From contig NZ_JACXZS010000005.1 of assembly GCF_014779795.1 (NCBI RefSeq), positions 186,001 through 250,000 of the forward strand: DNA of 64,000 bases, read 5' to 3'. This document shows, one piece after another, positions 1-8,070 of the stretch. The position numbers were made by a program, and so were the translations under genes. Every line of letters begins with the position of its first letter. The stretch's first letter is position 1. Source of the stretch: Microbacterium helvum (GTDB taxonomy: Bacteria; Actinomycetota; Actinomycetes; Actinomycetales; Microbacteriaceae). Under the pieces are notes generated by a model, which searched no databases, was not told where the DNA came from, and saw only the letters and a program-made list of their open reading frames with translations.

Positions 1-1
1 G

Positions 2-805
2 GTGCGCGGCCACACGCTGCTGTGGCACAACCAGAACCCGGCCTGGGTCACAGCGGCGAGCGCGACGTGGACGTGCGACGATGCGCGTGCCGTGCTCGAG
101 GACCACATCCGGACCGTCGTCGGCCACTTCAAGGGCGAGATCTACGAGTGGGACGTCGCGAACGAGATCTTCCAGGACGAGTGGGACAACGGCGGGGTGC
201 GGCTGCGCACACAGGCGAACCCCTTCCTCAAGGCGTGCGCGGACGACCCGGTCGCCCTCCTCGTGGACGCGTTCCGCTGGGCGCACGAGGCGGACCCCGA
301 CGCGGTGCTGTTCCTCAACGACTACAACGCCGAGGGCATCAACACGAAGACCGACGCCTACTACGCGCTCGCGCAGCAGATGCTCGCCGACGGCGCGCCG
401 CTCGGCGGCTTCGGCGCCCAGGGCCACCTGAGCCTGCTGTACGGATTCGACACCTCCATCCAGGCCAACTTCGAGCGCTTCGCAGACCTGGGGCTGCAGG
501 TCGCCGTGACCGAGGCCGACGTGCGCATCCCGCTCCTCGACGGCCAGACCGGCCCGACGCCTGAGCAGATCGCCGTGCAGGCCGAGCGCTACGACGCGAT
601 GCTGCAGGCCTGCCTGAACGTGACCGCCTGCTCGTCCTTCACGGTGTGGGGCTTCTCGGACGCGTACTCGTGGGTGCCCGGCGTCTTCCCCGGTGAGGGC
701 TGGGCGACGATCACCGACGAGGAGTTCACGCCGAAGCCCGCCTTCGACGCGCTGCTCGAGTCCCTCCGCGACGCGACCCCGGGCACCTCGCCGCGGGTCG
801 GCTGA
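2..805 (+). CDS. GH10 endo-1,4-beta-xylanase, C-terminal part (5' end outside window)
   Basis: The frame is open to the window edge, so about 267 C-terminal residues of a longer protein are visible. The sequence follows glycoside hydrolase family 10. RGHTLLWH lies near the visible start. WDVANE follows, with the expected acid/base Glu at visible residue 55, and VTEADVR carries the expected nucleophile Glu at residue 171. GH10 enzymes are usually secreted retaining xylanases that cut the beta-1,4 backbone of xylan. The signal peptide and N-terminal barrel strands lie outside the window. No carbohydrate-binding module follows the barrel; the protein ends about 30 residues after the FTPKPAF motif typical of the domain end. 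Family assignment is firm, exact substrate range is not visible. Confidence 0.93.
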   Translation: MRGHTLLWHNQNPAWVTAASATWTCDDARAVLEDHIRTVVGHFKGEIYEWDVANEIFQDEWDNGGVRLRTQANPFLKACADDPVALLVDAFRWAHEADPDAVLFLNDYNAEGINTKTDAYYALAQQMLADGAPLGGFGAQGHLSLLYGFDTSIQANFERFADLGLQVAVTEADVRIPLLDGQTGPTPEQIAVQAERYDAMLQACLNVTACSSFTVWGFSDAYSWVPGVFPGEGWATITDEEFTPKPAFDALLESLRDATPGTSPRVG

Positions 806-861
806 ACCGCGCGCGGCGACGACGGGCACGGTTCCGTCGTCGCCGCGCCGAACCCGGCGGG

Positions 862-867
862 TAGCCT
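862..867 (+). promoter_or_regulatory. -10 box of manC (leaderless-type)
   Basis: TAGCCT fits the actinobacterial TAnnnT -10 consensus and lies 7 nt before the ATG at 875, so transcription would start at or next to the start codon. No Shine-Dalgarno sequence precedes this ATG. The -35 region is not recognisable. Confidence 0.5.
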
Positions 868-874
868 GAGACGC

Positions 875-1990
875 ATGTCCGGCCCCATCGAAGACTTCTA
901 CGCCGTCATCCCCGCCGGCGGCATCGGCAGCCGCCTGTGGCCGCTCTCGCGAGCCGACGCTCCGAAGTTCCTGCACGACCTCACCGGTTCCGGCCACACG
1001 CTGCTGCGCGACACCTGGAACCGGCTCGAGCCTCTCGCCGGCCCCGATCGCATCGCCGTCGTCACCGGCCGCGCCCACCGCGCCGCCGTCGAGAAGGAAC
1101 TGCCCGGGATCGCCGACCTCAACGTCTTCCTCGAGTCCGAGCCGCGCGACTCGACGGCCGCGATCGGTCTGGCCGCAGCGATCCTCTCGCGCCGCGAGCC
1201 CGATGTGATCATCGGCTCCTTCGCCGCCGACCACGTGATCCGCGTGCCGCAGCTGTTCGACTGGGCGGTGCGCCAGGCGGTCGCGACGGCGCGCGAGGGC
1301 TACATCTGCACGATCGGCATCCAGCCCTCGGAACCCTCGGTCGGCTTCGGCTACATCAAGAAGAGCGACGCGCTCGAGATCGACGGCGCCCCCGAGGCGG
1401 CACTCGTGGAGAGCTTCGTCGAGAAGCCGGACCTCGAGACCGCGAAGGAGTACTTCGCCGACCGCAACTACCTGTGGAACGCCGGCATGTTCATCGCGCG
1501 GGCCGACGTGCTGCTGGGCGAGATCGCCGAGAGCGATCCGCATCTCTACGCCGGCCTGATGGATCTCGCAGAGGCGTGGGACGACCGCGAGGCGCGCGGA
1601 CCGGTCGTCGACCGCGTGTGGCCGACGCTCACCAAGATCGCGATCGACTACTCCGTCGCCGAGCCCGCCGCCGCGAAGGGACGCCTGGCCGTCATCCCCG
1701 GTCACTTCGACTGGGACGACGTGGGCGACTTCGCCAGCCTCGCCAAGCTCAACTCGCACGGCCGCAAGAACGATCTGGCGATCCTCGGCGAGAACGCCCG
1801 CATCCTCTCCGACGCGGCCAGCGGAATCGTTGTCAGCCAGACGCGCCGCGTGATCAGCCTCATCGGCGTGCGCGACATCGTCGTCGTCGACACCGAGGAC
1901 GCCCTGCTGGTCACCACGAGCGAGCATGCGCAGCGGGTCAAGGGCGTGGTCGACGCGCTCAAGCTCAGCGGGCGCGGCGAAGTGCTCTAG
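875..1990 (+). CDS. manC: Mannose-1-phosphate guanylyltransferase
   Basis: This cytoplasmic enzyme makes GDP-mannose from GTP and mannose 1-phosphate, the mannosyl donor for glycolipids, polyprenyl-phosphate mannose and glycans. The 371-residue protein has the nucleotidyltransferase signature GGIGSRLWPLSR at residues 15-26 and the FVEKPD sugar-binding motif near residue 185. It is the short, monofunctional form: no C-terminal phosphomannose isomerase domain follows. The ATG is chosen because a TAGCCT box lies 7 nt upstream. It stands alone between the xylanase and the nucleoside operon. A phospho-sugar mutase that might supply mannose 1-phosphate is encoded at 53.7-55.6 kb, but I judge that gene more likely tied to pentose phosphates. 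Confidence 0.9.
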   Translation: MSGPIEDFYAVIPAGGIGSRLWPLSRADAPKFLHDLTGSGHTLLRDTWNRLEPLAGPDRIAVVTGRAHRAAVEKELPGIADLNVFLESEPRDSTAAIGLAAAILSRREPDVIIGSFAADHVIRVPQLFDWAVRQAVATAREGYICTIGIQPSEPSVGFGYIKKSDALEIDGAPEAALVESFVEKPDLETAKEYFADRNYLWNAGMFIARADVLLGEIAESDPHLYAGLMDLAEAWDDREARGPVVDRVWPTLTKIAIDYSVAEPAAAKGRLAVIPGHFDWDDVGDFASLAKLNSHGRKNDLAILGENARILSDAASGIVVSQTRRVISLIGVRDIVVVDTEDALLVTTSEHAQRVKGVVDALKLSGRGEVL

Positions 1991-2107
1991 ACGAAGTGCC
2001 GGACCGGCCCGCACACCACTGCGCTCATCGCTCCGCGCCGGGCGGAGCCTCGGGCACGCGGGCCCTGCCGGGCGCCCGGCATCCCGTGCTCATCTGAGCA
2101 CCATATT

Positions 2108-2156
2108 GCGGTCTTGCAACATTTCGCGAACAGGGCGTCGCGAAGCATGCAACCGC
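2108..2156 (+). promoter_or_regulatory. Imperfect hairpin in the upstream region of the nucleoside operon
   Basis: The 233-bp gap 1991-2223 holds no gene. A nested inverted repeat stands here: TTCGCGA at 2123-2129 pairs with TCGCGAA at 2138-2144, and the outer flanks GCGG/CCGC and TGCA pair as well. It lies about 70 nt before the binding-protein start and just upstream of a possible -10 box TAACTT at 2171-2176. It could be an operator for a repressor or an RNA structure; the sequence does not decide which. Confidence 0.35.
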
Positions 2157-2223
2157 GCCGACACAGTGTGTAACTTGATGCAGTCCCCGTGAAGGACGCG
2201 GGGGGAATCCTGTGGAGGCTGAG

Positions 2224-3372
2224 TTGACCATCTCACGCACCAAGAAGCTCGTCGGCGTCACCGCCGCCGCGGGCATCCTGCTGGCCCTCGCGGGCTGCGG
2301 CTCCGCGCCCGAAGACAACCCGACCAGCACGGGCGACGCCGGTCCCAAGGTCGAGGGCTTCACGCCCTGCATCGTCTCCGACGACGGCGGCTTCAACGAC
2401 AAGTCGTTCAACCAGTCCGCGCTCGAGGGCATGCAGAAGGCCGCCAAGGAGCTCGGCGTCGACCTCAAGCAGGCCGAGTCGGAGTCCGCCAACGACTACG
2501 CCCCGAACCTCGAGAACCTCGTGGCCGACGGGTGCACGTTCATCATCTCCGTCGGCTTCAAGCTCTCCGCCGCGACGGTCGACTCGGCGCTGGCCAACCC
2601 CGACCTCGAGTACGCCATCATCGACGACTGGGCCGACAACAAGGGCGCCAAGAACGACGACGGCACCGACAAGGGCGACGGCAAGACCGACGCCCCGAAC
2701 ATCAAGCCCCTTCTGTTCGACACGGTCCAGGCCGCGTACCTCGGCGGCTACGCCGCGGCAGCGTGGTCGGCGCAGTCGGGCGTCAACAGCGTCGGCACGG
2801 TCGGCGGCATCCCGATCCCGCCGGTGACGATCTTCATGGACGGCTTCATCGACGGCGTTGAGAAGTACAACGAGGACAAGGGCGCCGACGTGGCGACCTA
2901 CGGCTGGGACGTCGACGCGCAGACCGGTCAGTTCACGAACAACTTCGACGCCAACGACGACTCGAAGCAGGCGATGCAGACCGCGCTCGACCAGGGCGTC
3001 GACGTGCTGCTGCCGGTCGGCGGCCCGATCTACCAGAGCGCCGCGCAGGCCATCCGCGACACCGACAACGGCGCCGTGATGCTCGGTGTCGACTCCGACA
3101 TCGCCGTCAGCGACCCCTCGGTCGCCGACCTGGTGCTGGTCTCGATCATGAAGCGCATCGACTCCGCGGTGTACGACGCGACGATGGCGGCCGCGAACGA
3201 CGAGTTCGACGTGGCACCGTACGTCGGCACGCTCGAGAACGACGGCGTGGGCCTGTCGTCCTTCCACGACTTCGAGTCGCAGCTGCCCGACGGGCTGACC
3301 GACGAGCTCGACGCGCTGAAGGAGCAGATCATCTCGGGCGACCTCGAGGTCACCTCGCCCAGCTCGCCGTAA
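2224..3372 (+). CDS. BMP-family nucleoside-binding lipoprotein of ABC importer
   Basis: Substrate-binding component of a nucleoside ABC importer of the BmpA/PnrA type, lipid-anchored on the outer face of the membrane. The protein begins with a lysine-containing signal peptide and a lipobox LALAGC within its first 26 residues. The mature part shows the BMP-family start, in which SDDGGFNDKSFNQSALEG is diagnostic, followed by the periplasmic-binding fold. I place the start at TTG 2224 because GGAGG at 2214-2218 lies 5 nt upstream; an in-frame GTG at 2212 would lack a ribosome site. It heads the cluster that continues with ATPase, two permeases and nucleoside-degrading enzymes, which supports nucleosides as ligand. 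Which nucleosides it prefers is not visible. Confidence 0.9.
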   Translation: MTISRTKKLVGVTAAAGILLALAGCGSAPEDNPTSTGDAGPKVEGFTPCIVSDDGGFNDKSFNQSALEGMQKAAKELGVDLKQAESESANDYAPNLENLVADGCTFIISVGFKLSAATVDSALANPDLEYAIIDDWADNKGAKNDDGTDKGDGKTDAPNIKPLLFDTVQAAYLGGYAAAAWSAQSGVNSVGTVGGIPIPPVTIFMDGFIDGVEKYNEDKGADVATYGWDVDAQTGQFTNNFDANDDSKQAMQTALDQGVDVLLPVGGPIYQSAAQAIRDTDNGAVMLGVDSDIAVSDPSVADLVLVSIMKRIDSAVYDATMAAANDEFDVAPYVGTLENDGVGLSSFHDFESQLPDGLTDELDALKEQIISGDLEVTSPSSP

Positions 3373-3389
3373 TCCGGACGATGACGCAG

Positions 3390-3425
3390 CCGCGGCCGGG
3401 GGGATCCTCATCCTCCCGGCCGCGG
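3390..3425 (+). terminator. Terminator or attenuator between binding protein and ABC genes
   Basis: Two 16-bp arms (3390-3405 and 3410-3425) pair with one mismatch around a 4-nt loop, and TTCTTCCTC follows. The position between binding protein and transporter suits partial termination that keeps binding protein in excess. Confidence 0.75.
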
Positions 3426-3452
3426 TTCTTCCTCGCCCGATCACTCAATCGC

Positions 3453-3458
3453 TAAGGT
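3453..3458 (+). promoter_or_regulatory. -10 box for the ABC ATPase gene
   Basis: TAAGGT fits TAnnnT and lies 7 nt before the ATG at 3466, immediately after the terminator hairpin. It would give a leaderless transcript for the transporter and salvage genes independent of the binding-protein promoter. The same bases could serve as a weak ribosome site (AAGG). Confidence 0.4.
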
Positions 3459-3465
3459 GCACAGT

Positions 3466-4986
3466 ATGAAGCTCGAGCTCCGTGGAATCACGAAGCGGTT
3501 CGGGTCTCTCGTGGCCAACGACCACATCGATCTCGTGGTCGAGCCCGGTGAGATCCACGCTCTCCTGGGGGAGAACGGCGCCGGCAAATCCACCCTGATG
3601 AACGTCCTGTACGGCCTGTATCAGGCGGACGAGGGCGACATCCTGCTGGACGACGTCGTTCAGCACTTCCGCGGACCGGGCGACGCCATGGCCGCGGGCA
3701 TCGGCATGGTGCACCAGCACTTCATGCTCATCCCCGTCTTCACCGTCGCCGAGAACGTCATGCTCGGCCACGAGTCGACCAAGGGCCTCGGCGCCCTCGA
3801 CCTCAATGCGGCGCGCCAGCACGTGCGCGACGTCGCAGCCCGGTTCGGCTTCGAGATCGACCCCGACGCGCTCGTCGGCGAGCTGCCCGTGGGCGTCCAG
3901 CAGCGCGTCGAGATCATCAAGGCTCTGGCACGCGACGCGAAGGTGCTCGTGTTCGACGAGCCCACCGCCGTGCTGACGCCGCAAGAGACCGACGAGCTCA
4001 TGGCGATCATGCGGCAGCTGCGCGACGAGGGCACGTCGATCGTGTTCATCACGCACAAGCTGCGCGAGGTGCGCGCGGTCGCCGACCGCATCACGGTCAT
4101 CCGGCTCGGCAAGGTCGTCGGCGAGGCGTCGCCGACCGCCTCCAACGCCGAGCTCGCCTCGCTCATGGTCGGCCGTGCGGTCGAGCTGACCGTCCACAAG
4201 GACCCGCCGCGCATCGGCGACGGCGTCGGCCTGCAGGTCGACGCGCTGCGCGTCATCACCGCGGACGGCGCCGTCGTCGTCGACGACGTGACGTTCGACA
4301 TCCGGCCCGGCGAGGTGCTCGCCGTCGCCGGCGTCCAGGGCAATGGTCAGACCGAGCTCGTCGAGGCGATCGTCGGGCTCGCGGACCGCGTGAGCGGCTC
4401 GGTCTCGCTCGGCGGGGTCGAACTGGTCGGCAAGAGCATCCGCGGCATCCTCGACGAGGGCGTCGGGTTCGTGCCGGAGGACCGCACCGAGGACGGCCTG
4501 GTCGGCACCTTCACGGTGGCCGAGAACCTCATCCTCGACCGCTCCGGCGACCGCGCGTTCGTCAGCGGCGGCACGATCCGCCGCGCCGCACTCGACGAGT
4601 TCGCGCAGGCGCGCATCGCCGAATACGACATCCGCACACAGGGCGCCGGCGTGGCCGCGGGCACCCTGTCCGGCGGCAACCAGCAGAAGGTCGTCATCGC
4701 CCGCGAGATGAGCCGCGACCTGAAGCTGCTCGTGGCCGCCCAGCCCACGCGCGGCGTCGACGTCGGATCGATCGAGTTCATCCACCAGCGCATCGTCGAG
4801 ACCCGCGACTCGGGCGTGCCCGTGCTCGTCGTCTCCACCGAGCTCGACGAGGTGGTCGCCCTCGCCGACCGCATCGCGGTGATGTACCGCGGGGCGATCG
4901 TCGGCATCGTCCCCAGTGACACGCCCCGCGACACGCTGGGCCTCATGATGGCGGGCGAGTCGCCCGAGAGCGGAGCAGCCGCGTGA
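3466..4986 (+). CDS. Nucleoside ABC importer, ATP-binding protein with two ABC domains
   Basis: Energises nucleoside uptake on the cytoplasmic face of the membrane. The 506-residue protein holds two fused ABC domains, as in NupO, YufO and RbsA. The first has a full Walker A, GENGAGKST, around residue 37 and Walker B VFDEPTAVLT. The second keeps the signature LSGGNQQKVVIAREMS but has the degenerate GVQGNGQTEL in place of Walker A, which is normal for this family. A GTG at 3457 is in frame, but the ATG at 3466 fits the TAAGGT box better. The gene overlaps the next permease by 4 nt (GTGA), so the two are translationally coupled. Confidence 0.92.
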   Translation: MKLELRGITKRFGSLVANDHIDLVVEPGEIHALLGENGAGKSTLMNVLYGLYQADEGDILLDDVVQHFRGPGDAMAAGIGMVHQHFMLIPVFTVAENVMLGHESTKGLGALDLNAARQHVRDVAARFGFEIDPDALVGELPVGVQQRVEIIKALARDAKVLVFDEPTAVLTPQETDELMAIMRQLRDEGTSIVFITHKLREVRAVADRITVIRLGKVVGEASPTASNAELASLMVGRAVELTVHKDPPRIGDGVGLQVDALRVITADGAVVVDDVTFDIRPGEVLAVAGVQGNGQTELVEAIVGLADRVSGSVSLGGVELVGKSIRGILDEGVGFVPEDRTEDGLVGTFTVAENLILDRSGDRAFVSGGTIRRAALDEFAQARIAEYDIRTQGAGVAAGTLSGGNQQKVVIAREMSRDLKLLVAAQPTRGVDVGSIEFIHQRIVETRDSGVPVLVVSTELDEVVALADRIAVMYRGAIVGIVPSDTPRDTLGLMMAGESPESGAAA

Positions 4987-6383
4987 ACGACGAGTCCACG
5001 GGATCGACTCCCGGCGCCTCCGACGCAGGGCACGGGCTTCTGCCCGAGCAGCTGCCGTCGGTGTCGGGTCCCCTCACCGGTTCGCCGGACCTGCCCGCTC
5101 CGACGCCTGACGCACCCGGCGCCGCCGACGGCGAGGTCGCACCGCCGCCGCGTCAGAACGTGTTCATCAAGGAGCTGCTGCGCGGCAGCGCGGTCACCAC
5201 GATCCTCGCGATCGTCGCGGCCATGGTCGTCGGCGGCATCCTGATCGCGTTCACCGACGAGGACGTGCGCTCGGCATCGGGCTACTTCTTCGCGCGGCCC
5301 GGCGACACGTTCGTGGCGATCTGGAACGCGGTGTACGGCGGCTACGAGGCGCTGTTCCGCGGGTCGATCTTCAACGCACGCGCCCATGACTTCGCGACGC
5401 AGATCCGTCCGCTGACGAACACGCTGGGCTTCGCGGCCCCGCTGATCGCAGCCGGACTCGGCGTGGCGCTCGCGTTCCGCGTGGGCCTGTTCAACATCGG
5501 CGGTCGCGGCCAGATGCTGATCGGTGCGGCGACGGCGGGCCTCGTCACCTTCCAGCTCGGGCTGCCGATGTGGCTGCAGCTGCCCGTGACGCTGCTGGCC
5601 GGCATCGCAGGCGGTGCGATCTGGGGCGGCATCGTGGGTCTGCTCAAGGCCCGCACCGGCGCTCACGAGGTGATCCTCACGATCATGCTCAACTACGTCG
5701 CGCTCTACCTCGTGATGTGGCTCGTGCGCACTCCCGGCCTGTTGCAGGCGACCGGAAGCAACCAGCCGATCTCGAACCCGACGCCCGGCAACGCGCAGTT
5801 CCCCGAGCTGTTCGGGCCGCGGTTCCCGCTGCTGGACTGGGGCTTCGTGATCGTCATCGCCGCGACGGTGTTCGTCTGGTGGCTCGTCGAGCGCTCCAGC
5901 CTCGGCTTCCGTTTGCGCGCGGTGGGCGAGAACCCGCACGCCGCGCGCGCCGCCGGCATCTCGGTGCAGCGCATGTACATCTACGCGATGCTGTTCGCCG
6001 GCGGTCTGTCGGGCCTGGCCGCGATGAACCAGATCCAGGGATCGGTGGTCAGCGGCTTCGACGCCTACATCGACGCCGGGATCGGATTCGACGCGATCAC
6101 CGTGGCGCTGCTCGGCCGCAGCCGCGCATGGGGCACGTTCGCCGCGGGCATCCTGTTCGGCGCACTCAAGGCCGGCAGCTTCACGATGCAGACGTCGCAG
6201 GGCATCCCGGTCGACATCGTGCTCGTCGTGCAGTCGCTCATCGTGCTGTTCATCGCGGCACCGCCGCTCGTGCGCACGATCTTCTTCCTGCCCAAGACGG
6301 ATGCCGAGAAGGCCGCCAAGGCGCGCGCGAAGGCCGCCAAGCGACCTGCTGAGCCCCAGAACGAGAAGGCGGTGTCGGCATGA
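4983..6383 (+). CDS. Nucleoside ABC importer, permease 1 (NupP/YufP type)
   Basis: First membrane subunit of the nucleoside importer. The 466-residue protein belongs to the branched-chain amino acid/sugar permease family (BPD_transp_2), with about nine hydrophobic segments. The family-typical stretch FNIGGRGQMLIGA is near residue 160, and RLRAVGENPHAARAAGI marks the cytoplasmic coupling loop that contacts the ATPase. The first 50 residues are a long proline- and acid-rich cytoplasmic tail not needed by the fold. The C-terminus is a lysine/alanine-rich tail. Start and stop both overlap neighbours by 4 nt. Confidence 0.92.
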   Translation: MNDESTGSTPGASDAGHGLLPEQLPSVSGPLTGSPDLPAPTPDAPGAADGEVAPPPRQNVFIKELLRGSAVTTILAIVAAMVVGGILIAFTDEDVRSASGYFFARPGDTFVAIWNAVYGGYEALFRGSIFNARAHDFATQIRPLTNTLGFAAPLIAAGLGVALAFRVGLFNIGGRGQMLIGAATAGLVTFQLGLPMWLQLPVTLLAGIAGGAIWGGIVGLLKARTGAHEVILTIMLNYVALYLVMWLVRTPGLLQATGSNQPISNPTPGNAQFPELFGPRFPLLDWGFVIVIAATVFVWWLVERSSLGFRLRAVGENPHAARAAGISVQRMYIYAMLFAGGLSGLAAMNQIQGSVVSGFDAYIDAGIGFDAITVALLGRSRAWGTFAAGILFGALKAGSFTMQTSQGIPVDIVLVVQSLIVLFIAAPPLVRTIFFLPKTDAEKAAKARAKAAKRPAEPQNEKAVSA

Positions 6384-7660
6384 CCTCCGCAGCCGTCGTC
6401 GACCACCCCGTCGCCGCCGCGGCGCCGGTGAAGCTGCGCCACTTCAAGCTGGCGATCTCGCTCGGCATCGTCACGGCGCTGCTGGCCCTGCTGTTCCTGG
6501 CCGCGCCTCGCAGCGGCGAGAGCCGGTTCCGTCTCGGCGACCCGCGCTCCTCGCTCGACCTGCCCACGGTCTCCGTCCCGACGGCGGCGACCAGCTGGGC
6601 GGTGTGGGTGATCCTGCTGCTGCTGACGCTCTACGCGTTCTGGGCCGCCTACACCTACCGGCGCCCCGGGCCCTGGCTGGCGATCGTCTACGGCGTGCTG
6701 GGCGTGTTCGCGTTCCTGGTGTGGGCCGCCTCCGACGGCCTCGTGCCGGTCACCGGCCTGCTGTTCGGGGCCGTGTCGCTGTCGATCCCGCTGATCTTCG
6801 GCGCGCTCGGGGGTGTCATCGGCGAGCGGTCCGGCGTCGTCAACGTCGCGATCGAGGGTCAGTTCCTCTTCGGCGCCTTCGTCGCCGCCCTGCTGTCGAG
6901 CATGACGCGCAACCCGTTCGTCGGCCTCGTCGGCGCGATGATCGGCGGCGTGCTGGTGGCGTTCGTGCTGGCGGCGTTCTCGATCAAGTACCTCGTCGAC
7001 CAGGTCATCGTCGGTGTCGTGCTCAACGTGCTGGTCGCCGGTCTCACCGGCTTCCTCTACGGCGCGCTGCTGGTGCCGAACGAGCGGACGCTCAACAGCG
7101 CCGTCGTCTTCGAGCGCTGGAAGATCCCGCTGCTCGGCGAGATCCCGATCATCGGCCCGGTGCTGTTCAACCAGACCTTCATCGGCTACCTGATGTACGT
7201 GACGGTCGCGCTCGTCGCGTGGGGTCTCTACCGCACCCGCTGGGGACTGCGGCTGCGCGCGGTCGGCGAGCACCCGCAGGCGGCCGACACCGTCGGCATC
7301 CGGGTGAACACGACCCGCTTCTGGAACGTCTCGCTGGCCGGCGCGATCGCCGGCATCGGCGGCGCGTACTTCACTCTCGTCTCGGTGCCGCAGTTCACCA
7401 AGGACATGACCGCGGGCCTCGGCTTCATCGCCCTCGCCGCCGTCATCTTCGGCCGGTGGGACCCGATCCGCGCGACGTTCGCGGCGCTCCTGTTCGGCTT
7501 CGCGACGAACCTCCGCAACCTGCTCTCGGTGCTGGAGACCCCCATCCCCGTCGAGTTCATGGCGATGCTGCCGTACGTCGTCACGATCCTCGCGGTGGCG
7601 GGCTTCGCCGGGCAGATCCGCGGTCCCGCCGCCGCGGGCAAACCATACATAAAGGGATGA
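6380..7660 (+). CDS. Nucleoside ABC importer, permease 2 (NupQ/YufQ type)
   Basis: Second membrane subunit of the nucleoside importer and paralogue of the preceding permease; the two should form a heterodimer. It has 426 residues with about ten hydrophobic segments, the motif NVAIEGQFLFGAF near residue 155 that corresponds to FNIGGRGQMLIGA in permease 1, and the coupling loop RLRAVGEHPQAADTVGI. The ATG overlaps the end of permease 1 as ATGA, and its own stop overlaps the cytidine deaminase start in the same way. Transporter and catabolic enzymes are therefore one translational chain. Confidence 0.92.
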   Translation: MTSAAVVDHPVAAAAPVKLRHFKLAISLGIVTALLALLFLAAPRSGESRFRLGDPRSSLDLPTVSVPTAATSWAVWVILLLLTLYAFWAAYTYRRPGPWLAIVYGVLGVFAFLVWAASDGLVPVTGLLFGAVSLSIPLIFGALGGVIGERSGVVNVAIEGQFLFGAFVAALLSSMTRNPFVGLVGAMIGGVLVAFVLAAFSIKYLVDQVIVGVVLNVLVAGLTGFLYGALLVPNERTLNSAVVFERWKIPLLGEIPIIGPVLFNQTFIGYLMYVTVALVAWGLYRTRWGLRLRAVGEHPQAADTVGIRVNTTRFWNVSLAGAIAGIGGAYFTLVSVPQFTKDMTAGLGFIALAAVIFGRWDPIRATFAALLFGFATNLRNLLSVLETPIPVEFMAMLPYVVTILAVAGFAGQIRGPAAAGKPYIKG

Positions 7661-8070
7661 TCCGACCCGTGACCGACATCGACTGGGATGAGCTGCGCAA
7701 CGCGGCGACCGATGCCATGCAGCGCGCGTACGCGCCGTACTCGCGCTACAAGGTGGGGGCGGCCGCCCTCGTGACCGATGGGCGCATCGTGACCGGCTGC
7801 AACGTCGAGAACGCGTCGTACGGTGTCGGCCTGTGCGCAGAGTGCGGGCTCGTGACCGACCTGCAGATGTCGGGCGGCGGCGGGCTCGTGGCGTTCGTGT
7901 GCGTCAACGGCCACGGCGACACGATCATGCCCTGCGGCCGCTGCCGCCAGCTGCTGTACGAGTTCGCGATCCCTGGCATGCTGCTCGAGACCGTATCGGG
8001 CATCCGCACGATCGACGAGGTGCTGCCGGACGCGTTCGGCCCGCGCGACCTCGAAGAGGCCGCCCGATGA
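7657..8070 (+). CDS. cdd: Cytidine deaminase
   Basis: Converts cytidine and deoxycytidine to uridine and deoxyuridine in the cytosol. The 137-residue size fits the homotetrameric class. The zinc and proton-shuttle site is complete: CAE in the motif GLCAECGLV and PCGRCRQLL supply three cysteines and the catalytic Glu. NVENASYG, the substrate-binding motif, precedes them. I keep the ATG at 7657 because it forms an ATGA overlap like the other junctions of this operon. A GTG at 7669, with AAAGGG 12 nt upstream, is an equally possible start that would shorten the protein by four residues. Confidence 0.93.
   Translation: MIRPVTDIDWDELRNAATDAMQRAYAPYSRYKVGAAALVTDGRIVTGCNVENASYGVGLCAECGLVTDLQMSGGGGLVAFVCVNGHGDTIMPCGRCRQLLYEFAIPGMLLETVSGIRTIDEVLPDAFGPRDLEEAAR

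Noticed and set aside
875..1990. manC as part of an exopolysaccharide cluster
   Set aside because: No glycosyltransferase or polymer export gene is adjacent; neighbours are a xylanase and a nucleoside operon.
3445..4785. A 446-codon minus-strand frame opposite the ABC ATPase
   Set aside because: The composition is that of a reverse-frame shadow and it lacks a ribosome site.
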